This document shows positions 20,443 to 31,311 of a stretch of DNA of 64,000 nucleotides, piece after piece. The position numbers and the translations under genes are program-made. Numbering within the stretch: the stretch's first letter is position 1; the number at the start of each line of letters is the position of its first letter. The stretch spans positions 248,001 to 312,000 of the forward strand of contig CAJJCS010000004.1 in NCBI GenBank assembly GCA_905182755.1. The letters are read 5' to 3'. A model generated the notes under the pieces. It did no database searches and had not been told where the DNA came from. It saw only the letters and a program-made list of their open reading frames with translations. The stretch comes from Aequorivita sp. HC6-5. Lineage in GTDB: Bacteria > Bacteroidota > Bacteroidia > Flavobacteriales > Flavobacteriaceae.

Positions 20443-23400
20443 TTAATTTTCTCTACTATATTCTTTTGGTGTTTTACCAAAGGTTTTTTTGAATAACGTA
20501 CTAAAATATCTTGGGTCGTTAAAACCTGATTGATAAGCAACATCACTCATTCTCATTTTTTTATTTGTTTTTAGTAATTCTGAGGCGTGATTCAGTTTAA
20601 TTCTTGTAACTAAATCTACCGGTGACATGTCTACTAATCCTTTTAATTTCCGAAATAAACTTGACCGGCTGAGGCCTGTTTTCTCAGAGATTAAATCAAT
20701 TGAAAACTCACTGGTTGTAATATTTTCTTTAATTATTTGAACCACCTCAGAAAGGAAGTTATCATCAGCTGTTTTATTTTTTACTTTGCTCTCTGTAATT
20801 GGGTTAAAGATTTGATGTAACCTATGTCTAGACTTGATAAGGTTGTTAACCGTTGCCATCAAAATTTGGATATTAAAAGGCTTTTCAACATAGGCGTCTG
20901 CTCCAATTTCTAATCCTTCAACCTTATCATCAATATCGCTTAAAGCTGTAATCATAACCACAGGTATATGACTGGTTTTAAAGTTTGCTTTAATGATATT
21001 ACATAATTCCTTACCATCCATTACAGGCATCATAACATCAGTTATGATTAAATCTGGGTTTTTTGCTACTGCTATTAAAAGTGCCTCTTTGCCATTAGGG
21101 GCATCTACTACAGTGTATTTCTTTTCTAATTCAACCTTAATAGTTGCTCTTAAATCTTCATTATCTTCGACAAGTAATATGAGTTTATTGGTGCTAAGAT
21201 TATTTTCAATAAACTCAGATTCATTTGTGTCATTTTCTTCAATTAATATGTCTTTTTCATTGTAATGCTCACTTCCTTTTTGTAAAATCACACTAAAAGT
21301 AGCACCTAAATTTTCCTTGCTCTTTAATTTAATTTGTCCTTTATGTAATTCTACTATTTTTTTTGAAATCATCAAGCCCATACCAGAGCCAGAAATCCCT
21401 TTATTATTTATATTAGTGCCTCTTGTAAATCTTGAAAAAATTAATTTTTGTTCTTTCTCTGGAATCCCAAAGCCATAATCAATAAAATCTATTGTAATAG
21501 TTTTGTTATTCACTGAAGCATTTATTTCAATTTGCCCCCCATCTTCACTATACTTTATTGCATTTGAAATTAAGTTATAAAAAATTCGAGTCATTTTATT
21601 TTCATCAAACCATACATTTATCTTTGGAACAGAAATGGAAATATCAATAGATTTTTTTTCGAGTAGTGGTTCAACCTCAGCAATGATTCTATGTAATATT
21701 TTTTTTAAATCTACTTTTGTTACTGATAAATTAAGCATTCCGCGATCTGCCTTTTGAAAGTCCAAAAGCTGTGTAACATATTCGCTTAAGTTTTGTGTAT
21801 TTCGAGAGATTAAATCAAGACTGTTTTGAAATTTATTTTCTTCAGCAGAAAGTTGTGAGACCAAGAGTTGAATTAGTGTAACTGGAGTTCTAATATCATG
21901 TGCAACCTCTGTAAAAAACTTTATTTTACTTTCATTGTTGTTTTTATCTGCTCTTGATTTCCTTATTTGAATAAATAAATATAATAACATAAACCCTATC
22001 AGGCCATACCCTAAAAAGGCCCAATAGCCTAGCCAAAACGGGTTCTTGATAATAATATCGATAGTGTAAGTTTCTGGAGAAGACACCCCATCTGCATTAG
22101 TAACTTTAGTTTCTAACGTATAATTACCCGGAGGTAATTTGGAATACATAGCCTTTCTACTATTTTTTGATATAATAGGGAGTTCATCATAGCCCTTTAA
22201 CTGCCAAGAAAATGTCTGTTTTTTTGATCCATAAAGACTGGGAGTTTCAAAATCAAAACTTAGTGAATTCTGGTTATAATTAAGTTCAAGCGTTTCAAGA
22301 AAATTTATGTTTTTTTTAAGCATTGTGCTATCTGGCACAACACCATTCACTTTAAACTCAGAAACATAAATCTTAAAACTTCCTTTCTCTTTTTGTAAAT
22401 CTAATGGGTTGAATAGCGCAGCCCCTTTTGGCCCGCCAAAAGCTAAACGGCCATCACTAGTTTTTGTAGAAGCCCCAATGCCAAAAGTCTCAATTGTTAA
22501 ACCATCTCTAGAATCGAACTTACTAATAATAGTTTTTTTTGTATTTAATTTCCATAATCCTGAATAACTTCCTAACCATAAATTTTCATCTACATCTTTT
22601 TGAATTGAAAATACTGTCCCCGATTCAAAATTCAGTTCTTTGTTTACTAATTTTATATCATTGGTAGCTAAATTATATTTTAATAATCCTTGCGTGTTTC
22701 CAATCCAAAGACAATTGTTTTGTTTATCAAATAACAAAGAGTAAACCTGATCAAGGATCTTGACGCCTGGATTTTCTATTTTTTTTAAGCTTTTTGTAGC
22801 CTTATTAATTTCAAACAATCCATTTGCAGACCCTACGTATACAATATTTTCATTACCCGCAACAATAGCCCGAGCATTACCAGTTTTATAACTGTTTACA
22901 AGGGTGTTATTTCGATATTGTTTTACAGGACCATCAATGCCTCCTACCCATATATCGTTCTCATCTATGTAGGTTGTAAAAATTAATTTAGATTTCTTTT
23001 CTTTTTCTATTAGAGGAAAGTCAAGCGTTTCACCTGTTTTTGTGTTAAACTGAAGCAATCCATTACCATAAACACCTAAAAGGAGATGTTCCCCATACTT
23101 ATTAATAGTTAATACGGGCCTATTTAAACGACTTGATTTCTTATTATAATTAGTCCACGCTCCATCTGGTGAAAGTTTGCTGAGGCCACTTTCTGTACCA
23201 AACCAAACATTTCCGCCCTCTTCAAAGTATATAGAGCGAATATAATTGTTGGGAATACTGTTTGATTTGTATGGAACGTAAGAAATATTTTTAAAGGCAT
23301 TATCTTTAGGTAAAATCAAATCAATACCGACCTCTCTTAGCCCAAGCCAATACACATTGTCGTCATCAACAAAAACTTCATAGATACTTTTTTGACTTAA

Positions 23401-24249
23401 GGAGTTTAGATTATTAGGATTGTATTTTATTTCATTGACAAGTTTAAAATTTTCATTCATTGTCAATAAACCCACTCCCTCTAGTGCTATTAATGCTTTA
23501 TCATCCTTATCAAACCCAATGGATCTTATCGTATTTGTTTTTGTTCGCCTACCAAAAAGGGTTACTTTATTTACTTTTTCATTATCAATAACAAAAAGGC
23601 CTTTCTGGTAAGTTCCTGCCCAAATACGATTTTGCTTGTCAAAATCAAAATCAAGGGTTTCAATATTTTTTAATAGTGTTTTATGTTTTATTAATTGATT
23701 GTTTTTTTCAAGAAAATCGTACACATTGATTCCTTTTGTAGATGCAACGTATACTTTATTTTGTTTTACATGAATTTGTCTATTAAAAAGAGTGTTTGGA
23801 AATAAGACTTTACTTAATTTTTTGGATTTTAAATCATAGATTAATAACCCCGATTTAAGACCAATAATTATAGTATTATCATTGATTTGTTCAAAACATA
23901 AAAAATTGCGGTACTTTAAGTTTAAAATACTTTTGAAACTATCTTTTTGGTATTGATATTGCAAAAGTTCTCCTTTAGAACCTAAAACAAAAAGAGTTCC
24001 TTTTTTGCTACTAATATCTACAATGCCATGGGCTGTATATTTGTTATAGTTTTTAAAATTATATCCAGAGTATCTGTTTAAGCCTTGTGCAGTTCCAATC
24101 CACATATAGCCCAAAGAATCCTTGGCAAAAGCACGTACAGCACCACTTTTAATACCATCATATGCACCAAGATGTTTAATTTGCTGCCCGTATATTTGGG
24201 AAGGCAGAAAAAATACTAGCGCGCAAACTAGAGAAAAAACATATCTCAT
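20443..24249 (-). CDS. Hybrid two-component system (HTCS) sensor-regulator of the locus
   Basis: A 1268-residue protein in one frame. In order it has a signal peptide (FFLPSQIYGQ), about 14 two-component-regulator propeller repeats (residues ~25-680, such as DSLGYMWIGTAQGLNRYSGY), a Y_Y_Y domain (~690-755), one membrane segment (~765-785), a HisKA domain with TEVAHDIRTPVTLI, an HATPase (NLISNAIKYSEDGG, GSGMGLMISKK), a receiver domain with the phosphoacceptor in LIITDVMMPVMDG and Lys in YVEKPF, and a C-terminal AraC-type HTH (GFNDPRYFSTLFKKTFGKTP). HTCS proteins bind oligosaccharides in the periplasm and activate the adjacent locus. Its position at the head of the cluster fits that role. Confidence 0.95.
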   Translation of the reverse strand: MRYVFSLVCALVFFLPSQIYGQQIKHLGAYDGIKSGAVRAFAKDSLGYMWIGTAQGLNRYSGYNFKNYNKYTAHGIVDISSKKGTLFVLGSKGELLQYQYQKDSFKSILNLKYRNFLCFEQINDNTIIIGLKSGLLIYDLKSKKLSKVLFPNTLFNRQIHVKQNKVYVASTKGINVYDFLEKNNQLIKHKTLLKNIETLDFDFDKQNRIWAGTYQKGLFVIDNEKVNKVTLFGRRTKTNTIRSIGFDKDDKALIALEGVGLLTMNENFKLVNEIKYNPNNLNSLSQKSIYEVFVDDDNVYWLGLREVGIDLILPKDNAFKNISYVPYKSNSIPNNYIRSIYFEEGGNVWFGTESGLSKLSPDGAWTNYNKKSSRLNRPVLTINKYGEHLLLGVYGNGLLQFNTKTGETLDFPLIEKEKKSKLIFTTYIDENDIWVGGIDGPVKQYRNNTLVNSYKTGNARAIVAGNENIVYVGSANGLFEINKATKSLKKIENPGVKILDQVYSLLFDKQNNCLWIGNTQGLLKYNLATNDIKLVNKELNFESGTVFSIQKDVDENLWLGSYSGLWKLNTKKTIISKFDSRDGLTIETFGIGASTKTSDGRLAFGGPKGAALFNPLDLQKEKGSFKIYVSEFKVNGVVPDSTMLKKNINFLETLELNYNQNSLSFDFETPSLYGSKKQTFSWQLKGYDELPIISKNSRKAMYSKLPPGNYTLETKVTNADGVSSPETYTIDIIIKNPFWLGYWAFLGYGLIGFMLLYLFIQIRKSRADKNNNESKIKFFTEVAHDIRTPVTLIQLLVSQLSAEENKFQNSLDLISRNTQNLSEYVTQLLDFQKADRGMLNLSVTKVDLKKILHRIIAEVEPLLEKKSIDISISVPKINVWFDENKMTRIFYNLISNAIKYSEDGGQIEINASVNNKTITIDFIDYGFGIPEKEQKLIFSRFTRGTNINNKGISGSGMGLMISKKIVELHKGQIKLKSKENLGATFSVILQKGSEHYNEKDILIEENDTNESEFIENNLSTNKLILLVEDNEDLRATIKVELEKKYTVVDAPNGKEALLIAVAKNPDLIITDVMMPVMDGKELCNIIKANFKTSHIPVVMITALSDIDDKVEGLEIGADAYVEKPFNIQILMATVNNLIKSRHRLHQIFNPITESKVKNKTADDNFLSEVVQIIKENITTSEFSIDLISEKTGLSRSSLFRKLKGLVDMSPVDLVTRIKLNHASELLKTNKKMRMSDVAYQSGFNDPRYFSTLFKKTFGKTPKEYSREN

Positions 24250-24374
24250 TATAATAATGAATTTAGAAAATTAACAACTACAAGGCAACCTGCTGTAAAA
24301 ATACAATTTGTTTGTGTCTAAAAGTTAGGCAATTAAAAATACAATTCTCTATCGATAAAAACAACTTGCGAGTT

Positions 24375-25895
24375 TTATTGGTCTTGTTTTGATTTAATAA
24401 CTTCTTTCAACCACCAATCTCTTTCTGGATTATACTTGTATTGCTTTTTTAATTTTGTTGCTTCGTTTCTAAGATTGGCCTCAATTTCAGCGTATTTGGG
24501 ATTGTTTATCAAGTTAGTCATTTCTCCAGGATCAGCTTTAAGATCATACAACTCATCAATATCATTTTTTAAAAAAGTATCCACCAATTTGTAACTATCT
24601 GTTCTAACTGCGATTTGATTTGGTCCAGCAAAAGGCCAATAAGTATCCAAATAATATTCAAAAAGAATCGATTTTCTCCAATTATCTTCTGTATCACCTT
24701 TCAATAAATTTACCATTGATTCTCCCTGCATATAGTCAGGTTTTTCAATTCCTGCTAGATTAAGAATTGTTGGAGCCATATCAATATTTAAACATTGTTC
24801 ATCTATTATAGTATTTGGTTTTATAAGTTTTGGATACCGAATAAGCATAGGTACACGCATAGAATTCTCATATGCTAATCGTTTATCTAAAAAGGTGTGT
24901 TCTCCCATAAAATAGCCATTATCACTACTGTAGATAATTACTGTATTATCTAATTCACCCATTTGTTCTAAAGTTGCTAATACTTTTCCTAAAGACTCAT
25001 CAATTGCCGCTAAACAGCGTAATAGATTCATATTTCTATTATAATTTATAGGCCACTTTTTTTCAGGCAACTCTAAAGCAATAGGAAGGTTGTTTTTCCA
25101 ATCAAACCCAAAGGTTTTTTTTCGTTGCCACTGAGGTTTTCCTTTAAATGTTTCTTTATGAGTATCATAAGGGGGAGTTGGCAGTTCTTCTTCTTTGTAT
25201 AAATCAGTGTGTCTAGGTGCTGGCAGATGGGGTTGATGTACCGCTTTGTGCCAAAGATTTAAACTAAATGGTTTGTTTGGATCTCGTTTTTCTTTTAACC
25301 AAGAGATAGCTTTGTTGGTTAGGATGTCCGTGATATATCCTTTTTCTTGGTATTCTTTGCCATTTTCATTTACAGGAGGGTCAAAATACTTCCCTTGTCC
25401 AATGAAACTAAACCAATAATCAAAACCAGGTCTTATATGATTTTTTCCCTTTTTATGAGCCATGTGTATCTTACCCACATGAGCAGTTTGATAGCCTGCT
25501 TGTTGTAAATGAGAAGAAAATGGAGCAAACTCATCCCATTTAGGATCTACATGTATATTATTTTGGTTTACGCCATGGATATGAGGATAGGTACCAGTTA
25601 AAAAACTTGCCCTTGAAGGGGAGCAAATAGATTGTGTAACAAAAAAGTTTTCTATGTTGGCACCTTCTTTTGCTAATCTATCCATATTTGGTGTTTTTAA
25701 AAACGGATAACGCCCACTGATACCCATAGCATCAAATGGCTGATCATCTACCAAAACAAATAAAAAGTTTGGTTTTTTTGATTCAGTAGCCCTTTGATTT
25801 TTTTGAGCATTCACAGAAGTACACGACATTATAAAAGCAATGCAACATATTAACAAAAAGATATTATTTAAGCCAGTTACAGAATTTTTCTTCAT
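24375..25895 (-). CDS. S1-family sulfatase, N-acetylglucosamine-6-sulfatase-like group, probable lipoprotein
   Basis: A 506-residue sulfatase with a hydrophobic leader and possible lipobox IMSC (Cys25). Metal-site residues lie in FVLVDDQPFDAMGISG (Asp50/51). The formylglycine motif SICSPSRASFLTG has Cys91, followed by TYPHIHGVNQ. HVGKIHMAHKKG and IIYSSDNGYFMGEHTFLDKR are conserved and resemble the sulfatase at 15343-16920 more than the other four. It is the most upstream gene of the minus-strand cluster, 125 bases before the HTCS start, and may be transcribed on its own. Confidence 0.9.
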   Translation of the reverse strand: MKKNSVTGLNNIFLLICCIAFIMSCTSVNAQKNQRATESKKPNFLFVLVDDQPFDAMGISGRYPFLKTPNMDRLAKEGANIENFFVTQSICSPSRASFLTGTYPHIHGVNQNNIHVDPKWDEFAPFSSHLQQAGYQTAHVGKIHMAHKKGKNHIRPGFDYWFSFIGQGKYFDPPVNENGKEYQEKGYITDILTNKAISWLKEKRDPNKPFSLNLWHKAVHQPHLPAPRHTDLYKEEELPTPPYDTHKETFKGKPQWQRKKTFGFDWKNNLPIALELPEKKWPINYNRNMNLLRCLAAIDESLGKVLATLEQMGELDNTVIIYSSDNGYFMGEHTFLDKRLAYENSMRVPMLIRYPKLIKPNTIIDEQCLNIDMAPTILNLAGIEKPDYMQGESMVNLLKGDTEDNWRKSILFEYYLDTYWPFAGPNQIAVRTDSYKLVDTFLKNDIDELYDLKADPGEMTNLINNPKYAEIEANLRNEATKLKKQYKYNPERDWWLKEVIKSKQDQ

Positions 25896-26141
25896 TTTTT
25901 TACTATTTGATATTTATAAAAATATAGATGTAAATATGAATCCAAGCATGATTAAAAGTGTTCCAATTTAGGTCAAATTATTTTAATAATTGGTCATGGT
26001 TTTGAGAAAGCTATTGTTGTATTGCCTACCAAACTAATTCGAACATACGGTACACTATTAAATTTATAAAACCACAGCATAGATTATTTATTTAAGGTAA
26101 GATTAGCCTAACTTTACAAATAAAACGGCCTTTATTTATTC

Positions 26142-28241
26142 ATGAAGCAAAATCAAACAACCTCTCAAAACCCCGATATCCATTGGCTGCTTAAAACTCA
26201 CTTTGGATATGACAGTTTTAGACCCAACCAACTAGAGATTATCCAGCATGTTTTGTCTGGTAAAGACACCCTGGCTATTATGCCAACAGGAGGAGGTAAA
26301 AGTTTATGCTATCAATTACCCGCCTTGGCTCAACAAGGAGTCGCAATTGTTATATCTCCCCTAATTGCCCTTATGAAAGATCAAGTAGATGCTTTAAAAG
26401 GCAATGGAATATCTGCCGCGTTTTATAACAGCTCTCAAGACCAACAAACCCAGCAAGATATTTTAGAGAGTTTAATGGCTGGTACTTTAAAATTACTCTA
26501 TGTAGCCCCTGAGAGTATTTGGGGAATAACAAACTATCTAGAGAAAAGCATTATTAGTTTGATTGCTGTAGATGAGGCGCATTGTATTTCTTCTTGGGGG
26601 CATGATTTTAGACCAGCATACACCCAATTAAAGCGGTTGCAGTTAGAATTTCCTGGGGCTCCCATAATAGCCTTAACCGCAACTGCCGATAAAGCAACAC
26701 AAGAAGATATTGTGAATCAATTAGGAGTCCCTAAGGCTACTAAGTTTATATCCAGCTTTGATAGGCCTAATTTATATCTTGATGTAAGACCAGGCCAACA
26801 AAGATTACAGCAAATATTTAAGTTTTTAGGATCTCGCGGGTTGCAAAGTGGTATCATTTATTGTTTGAGTAGAAAAAACACCGAAACACTTGCCACAAAA
26901 TTAAAAGCAAAAGGCTATGATGCCAAAGGCTATCATGCAGGTTTAGCGCCAGAGCTTAGAAGTAGCATTCAGGAAGATTTTATAAACGATAGGACACCTA
27001 TCATTGTAGCCACAGTTGCCTTTGGTATGGGTATAGATAAAAGCAATGTACGCTGGGTGATACATTACAATATGCCTAAAAACATTGAGGGCTATTATCA
27101 AGAAATTGGCCGTGGTGGCCGTGATGGTTTAAAAGCACATGCACTATTGTTTTATAGCTATGCAGATGTCATGCAACTGCGCAAATTTGCAGAAGGCACA
27201 CAAACTCAAGAAATACAAATAGCCAAGTTAGAGCGCATGCAGCAATTTGCAGAAGCACTGAGTTGCAGGCGTAAAGCGCTTCTCAACTACTTTGGCGAGT
27301 TTATAACAGAAGACTGTGGCAATTGTGACATCTGTAAAAACCCTCCAACCTATTTTGATGGTACACTCATTGCCCAGAAAATATGCTCAGCGGTAGTTAG
27401 ACTTCAAGAAAAAGAAGCTCTTGGGCTAGTCATAGATGTATTGCGGGGGTCTAATAACCAACAAGTTTTTGAAAAGGGGTACCAACACATCAAAACATTT
27501 GGGGCTGCAAAAGACATCTCTTGGAGAGATTTGCAACAATATATAATACAGCTGCTCAATCAAGGAGTATTAGAAATTTGGTTCCATCAAGGAGGTAGAT
27601 TGCTTTTAACTAGCCAAGCAAAACAGATTTTGTTTGAAGGGAAGCAAATTAAACTAGCAACCTTATCTAAGCAGCAGGCCAAAACAAAAGAGGTTAAAGA
27701 AACTAGCGCTGTTAAAACAAAAGAATTATTTGAAAAGTTAAGAGTTCTTCGCGCTGTTTATGCAAAAGATATGGGCGTGCCAGCCTATGTTATTTTTAGT
27801 GATGCCAGTCTTAAAGATATGGAGCAAAAAAAGCCAACCACCATGGAAGGTTTCTCTAGGATAAGTGGTGTAGGAAAAGCCAAACTTGAAAAATATGCAG
27901 CAGCTTTTATTAAAATAATTGCAAAGCACCAGGACGGCAATGCTACAAAATTACCCACCCACCAAAAGAGTTATAATTTGTTTCTAGAGGGACTATCTAT
28001 AACCCAAATTTCCCACAAGAGAGGTATTACTGAAAACACCGTGTATACCCATTTGATAAAAATAAATGAAATGGGCACCCCATTAGATTTGCATCAATTT
28101 ATAAACTCCTCAGAGATTTTAAAGATTCAGCAGGCAAAAAAAGTACTAGAAAACCCAGATAGTCTTAAATCTTATTTTGAATATTTTGAAGAAAAAATAC
28201 CTTATCATAAAATAAAATTGGGATTGTATTTGAAAAAATAA
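26142..28241 (+). CDS. recQ: ATP-dependent DNA helicase RecQ
   Basis: A 699-residue RecQ. It has Walker A PTGGGKSLCYQLP (Lys53), DEAH box AVDEAHCISSWGHDFRP (144-147), the helicase C-terminal block YYQEIGRGGRDG, the zinc-binding RQC region (CRRKALLNYF ... CGNCDICKNPP), an HRDC domain (VFSDASLKDM-like AYVIFSDASLKDM ... GVGKAKLEKYA) and a C-terminal helicase-associated HTH (SITQISHKRGITENTV) often found in Bacteroidota RecQ. It unwinds DNA during recombination repair. It is the first plus-strand gene after the sulfatase cluster and is closed by a terminator at 28263. Confidence 0.95.
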   Translation: MKQNQTTSQNPDIHWLLKTHFGYDSFRPNQLEIIQHVLSGKDTLAIMPTGGGKSLCYQLPALAQQGVAIVISPLIALMKDQVDALKGNGISAAFYNSSQDQQTQQDILESLMAGTLKLLYVAPESIWGITNYLEKSIISLIAVDEAHCISSWGHDFRPAYTQLKRLQLEFPGAPIIALTATADKATQEDIVNQLGVPKATKFISSFDRPNLYLDVRPGQQRLQQIFKFLGSRGLQSGIIYCLSRKNTETLATKLKAKGYDAKGYHAGLAPELRSSIQEDFINDRTPIIVATVAFGMGIDKSNVRWVIHYNMPKNIEGYYQEIGRGGRDGLKAHALLFYSYADVMQLRKFAEGTQTQEIQIAKLERMQQFAEALSCRRKALLNYFGEFITEDCGNCDICKNPPTYFDGTLIAQKICSAVVRLQEKEALGLVIDVLRGSNNQQVFEKGYQHIKTFGAAKDISWRDLQQYIIQLLNQGVLEIWFHQGGRLLLTSQAKQILFEGKQIKLATLSKQQAKTKEVKETSAVKTKELFEKLRVLRAVYAKDMGVPAYVIFSDASLKDMEQKKPTTMEGFSRISGVGKAKLEKYAAAFIKIIAKHQDGNATKLPTHQKSYNLFLEGLSITQISHKRGITENTVYTHLIKINEMGTPLDLHQFINSSEILKIQQAKKVLENPDSLKSYFEYFEEKIPYHKIKLGLYLKK

Positions 28242-28262
28242 ACCTCTTGAGCGGTCATAAAA

Positions 28263-28296
28263 AAAGCCATTATATATTATAATGGCTTTCGTTCTT
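28263..28296 (+). terminator. Intrinsic terminator of recQ
   Basis: A stem aaagccattatatattataatggcttt (arms 28264-28272 and 28281-28289) lies 22 bases after the recQ stop and is followed by a T-rich tract (cgttcttttt). Confidence 0.7.
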
Positions 28297-28466
28297 TTTC
28301 ATAGCAATTGTAATTTTAGTGAGTCTAGAAAGACGTAAAAACACAATCACACCTTAAAATTCGACTTAATTTAAAGTCTTACGGCTATTATGTGAGAAAA
28401 TTATGAACTTGTTTGACCGCTATAACACGGTTAATTTTGTTTGATTAGTCTATTTTTGATATTGTT

Positions 28467-30397
28467 ATGATAAAAAATTGTTGGTGTATATTATTTCTTC
28501 TCACAAGTATTCTAGCTGCTCAAAACAGCCAAGAGCAAACCCCTGATATCACACTAGATGATTTAAAAAGACAGCTTCAAACTAAGGATCTGCCTACAAC
28601 AACTCGCATTGACAACTTACTAATTCTAGGGTATGAGAATATCAATAAATCTAAAGATAGCGCTATCTATTACCTAGATAAAGCCCTAAAGCTTAGTAAA
28701 GTTGCAAAAGACAGCTTTAACATCATTAGAGCCTATAACAGATTTTCTGTGCTAGAAAAATACCTTGAAAATGATTTAAACACATTGAAGTATGCAGACA
28801 GTGCGCTTCAATATAGTTCTGCTGCTAATCAAAAACATTTTGCAGGGATTGCATACGCTTACACTAATAAAGGGCTTGCTTATAACTATCTAGAACGTTT
28901 TGATTTGTCTTTGGAAAGCTTTTTAAAGGCCAATAGTTTTTTATTAAAAGACGCTCAAGACATTCAAACCAAAACATATTTAGCAGAAAACTACACTCAC
29001 TTAGCTAAAATATATTCTTCTATAAAAAATAATGAAACAGCCATAGAGTGTATAAAAAAGGCACTTATACTATCAAAGTCTATAGACGCCTATTGGGAGA
29101 CGGAGAATCTTATGAGTTTATGTTTGCTCATTATTTTGATGAAAAACAGTATCCACTTGCCCAGAAGTATATTGATAGCGCTCAAACCATGTATGCTAAA
29201 GTTGAAAATGTCCAGGGCATTCAATTCTTAGACAAATACAGGGCCGAAATTTACTTAAAACAAGACAAGCCTGATTTGGCCATACCAATTTATGACAAGC
29301 TCTTACAGCTTGACAAAAAAGACAGTATTGCCTATATATTGGCAGAAGGATATACTTTTTTAAGCAAAGCTTATACCAATAAAAATAAGTTTAAACTAGC
29401 TGACAAATATCTTGATAGTGCTAGGGTACAAGCCTCTATTTCTGAAAATCTCTCTCACCGCATTTCCATTGCAAGCCAACAAGCCAAAATTTATAAACAA
29501 AAGAAGCAACTAGGCTTAGGAATTTTAGAATTACAAACCATTCTAAAAAATGAAGAGATTTCTTTATTTCAGGAATCAAAAAAAGATCTTTATAAAGAAT
29601 TATCTGAGCTTTATACATTAAACAAGGACCCAAAAAATGCATTTCTATCCTTACAACAACACTATAGAATAAAGGATAGTTTGCGCGCTATTTTACAAAA
29701 AAATAAGTTTAATGTAATTCAGTCTGAGTTTAATTATAATGAATTATCTGCCAAGCTAGAATCCAGAAACGCACAGTTGCAAGTATCAAAAGCAGAACAA
29801 AAACTATCTAGAGATAAAACCTATTTTACTTTTGGTGTTTTAGGCCTAATTTTATTGTTTTTCCTAATTTCTTTTTACCGACAAAAGAAATTAAATACCA
29901 TTAAAAGAGAAAACTTAATAGCTAAACAAGAAGTGCTTTCCATAAAACAAGAAGCCCTCGACGCTCAGGTAATTTTTAAAAACAAACAGATTACAGATTT
30001 TGCAATTCATATTTCAGAAAAAAATGAACTTTTAGAAAAAATCAAGATAAAATTAAAAGAAGTTAAAGTTATAAACGACACTCACAAAGCAGTTGTTAAA
30101 GACACCATACATTTTATCAATAATGATATTGATCAAAATAAAGAGAAAATACAACTCTACCAGCAAGTTAATGAGACCAATGATTCTTTTAGAGCCAAAA
30201 TAGATCAATTGTATTCCAATTTAAACGAGAAGGAGAAGAAGGTCGCTACCATGTTGCGTTTAGGACAACCCTCAAAACAAATTGCATTGCAATTAGGAAT
30301 TAGTGCTGCTTCTGTAGATAACTACCGCTATAACCTTAGAAAAAAGATGGAAATTCCTAAAGGACATTCTCTAAAAGACTTTATAAAAAAGATCTAA
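28467..30397 (+). CDS. TPR-membrane-HTH regulator (one frameshift)
   Basis: About 643 residues once the frame is bridged near 29110. The order is a signal peptide (LFLLTSILAAQ), a series of tetratricopeptide-like helices, a membrane segment (YFTFGVLGLILLFFLISF), a coiled-coil-like helix, and a C-terminal LuxR/SigA-like helix-turn-helix (LNEKEKKVATMLRLGQPSKQ, QLGISAASVDNYRYNLRKKM). Such proteins are a common Bacteroidota family with periplasmic TPRs and a cytoplasmic DNA-binding tail. The target is unknown. One base appears missing between ETENL and YEFMFAHYF. A TAnnTTTG box (TATTTTTG, 28451-28458) sits only 9 bases before the start. The 3' end overlaps the convergent deacylase gene by 4 bases. 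Confidence 0.8.
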
Positions 30398-31311
30398 AAT
30401 CTTTTGCTAAAAAAAACCTCTTGCGCTGTCTTGAAGGTGTTTTTGTGAGCCTCCAATATTACATCAATATCCTTAGAATAGCCTCCTCCCATACTTACTT
30501 GAACAGGAATATTTGCCTTTTTACAGCTTTCAAAAACAAAAAGATCTCTTTGCATACACCCCTCTAGAGTACACCCTAATTTGCCTAATTTATCACTAGC
30601 CAAAATATCTACACCGCTTAAGTAAAATATAAAATCTGGCCTTACTTTGGTTACTAGTTTAGGCAATGTATTTTTTAAAATCTCCAAATATAAAGCGTCT
30701 TGGGTATCGTTTTCTAGACCAATATCCAGATCACTTCTTTGTTTTTTAAAAGGATAGTTTTTGGCCCCATGCATAGAAAATGTAAACACATTTGGATTGT
30801 CTTTAAACAGCATCGCTGTTCCATTTCCTTGATGCACATCAAGGTCTATAATAAGTATTTTTGAGGCTTTTTTGGTGTCTAATAAATAATGTGCTGCTAT
30901 GGCTTGGTCATTTAAAAGGCAAAAGGCCTCTCCATGGTCTTTAAAAGCATGATGTGTGCCACCTGCTATATTCATGCCAACACCGTTTTGCAGCGCAAAC
31001 TCACACCCTTGGATGGTACCGCCAATAATGTAATGACTCCTATCTACCAATTCTTGTCTTAGTGGAAATCCTATTTTCCTGATTTCTTTACTGTCAAGAG
31101 ATAGACTTACTAATTTGTTATAGTAGCTTTCCCCATGGACTTTTAAAATAAGTGCTGGTGCTACTCTTTGGGGCTCAAAAAAATTATCTGGAGTGCAAAT
31201 CGAACTCTCAAGCAATACCCTTGGAAGCAGCTCATATTTAACCATAGGAAACCGATGTCCCTCTGGCAATGCATAGGTATAAATAGGATGATTCGCAATT
31301 TTAAGCATCAT
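30394..31311 (-). CDS. Histone-deacetylase-superfamily deacylase
   Basis: A 305-residue zinc deacylase of the HDAC/AcuC superfamily. The catalytic His pair is in IAGGTHHAFKDHGEAFCLLND, a zinc ligand in IIDLDVHQGNGTA, a further ligand in FYLSGVDILASDKLGKL, and a Gly-rich loop in VQVSMGGGYSK. The short length and sequence resemble bacterial class IV-like members. The natural substrate is unknown; acetylated lysines or small amides are possible. The start codon overlaps the metG stop by one base, so the two are probably co-transcribed. Confidence 0.88.
   Translation of the reverse strand: MMLKIANHPIYTYALPEGHRFPMVKYELLPRVLLESSICTPDNFFEPQRVAPALILKVHGESYYNKLVSLSLDSKEIRKIGFPLRQELVDRSHYIIGGTIQGCEFALQNGVGMNIAGGTHHAFKDHGEAFCLLNDQAIAAHYLLDTKKASKILIIDLDVHQGNGTAMLFKDNPNVFTFSMHGAKNYPFKKQRSDLDIGLENDTQDALYLEILKNTLPKLVTKVRPDFIFYLSGVDILASDKLGKLGCTLEGCMQRDLFVFESCKKANIPVQVSMGGGYSKDIDVILEAHKNTFKTAQEVFFSKRF

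Noticed and set aside
20358-20546. Minus-strand 62-codon frame across the HTCS stop
   Set aside because: It is in another frame from both the HTCS end and the sulfatase stub and has no recognisable content.
28451-28458. TATTTTTG as promoter of the TPR-HTH gene
   Set aside because: It matches the -7 consensus but lies only 9 bases before the start, leaving almost no leader; kept only as a note in the gene entry.
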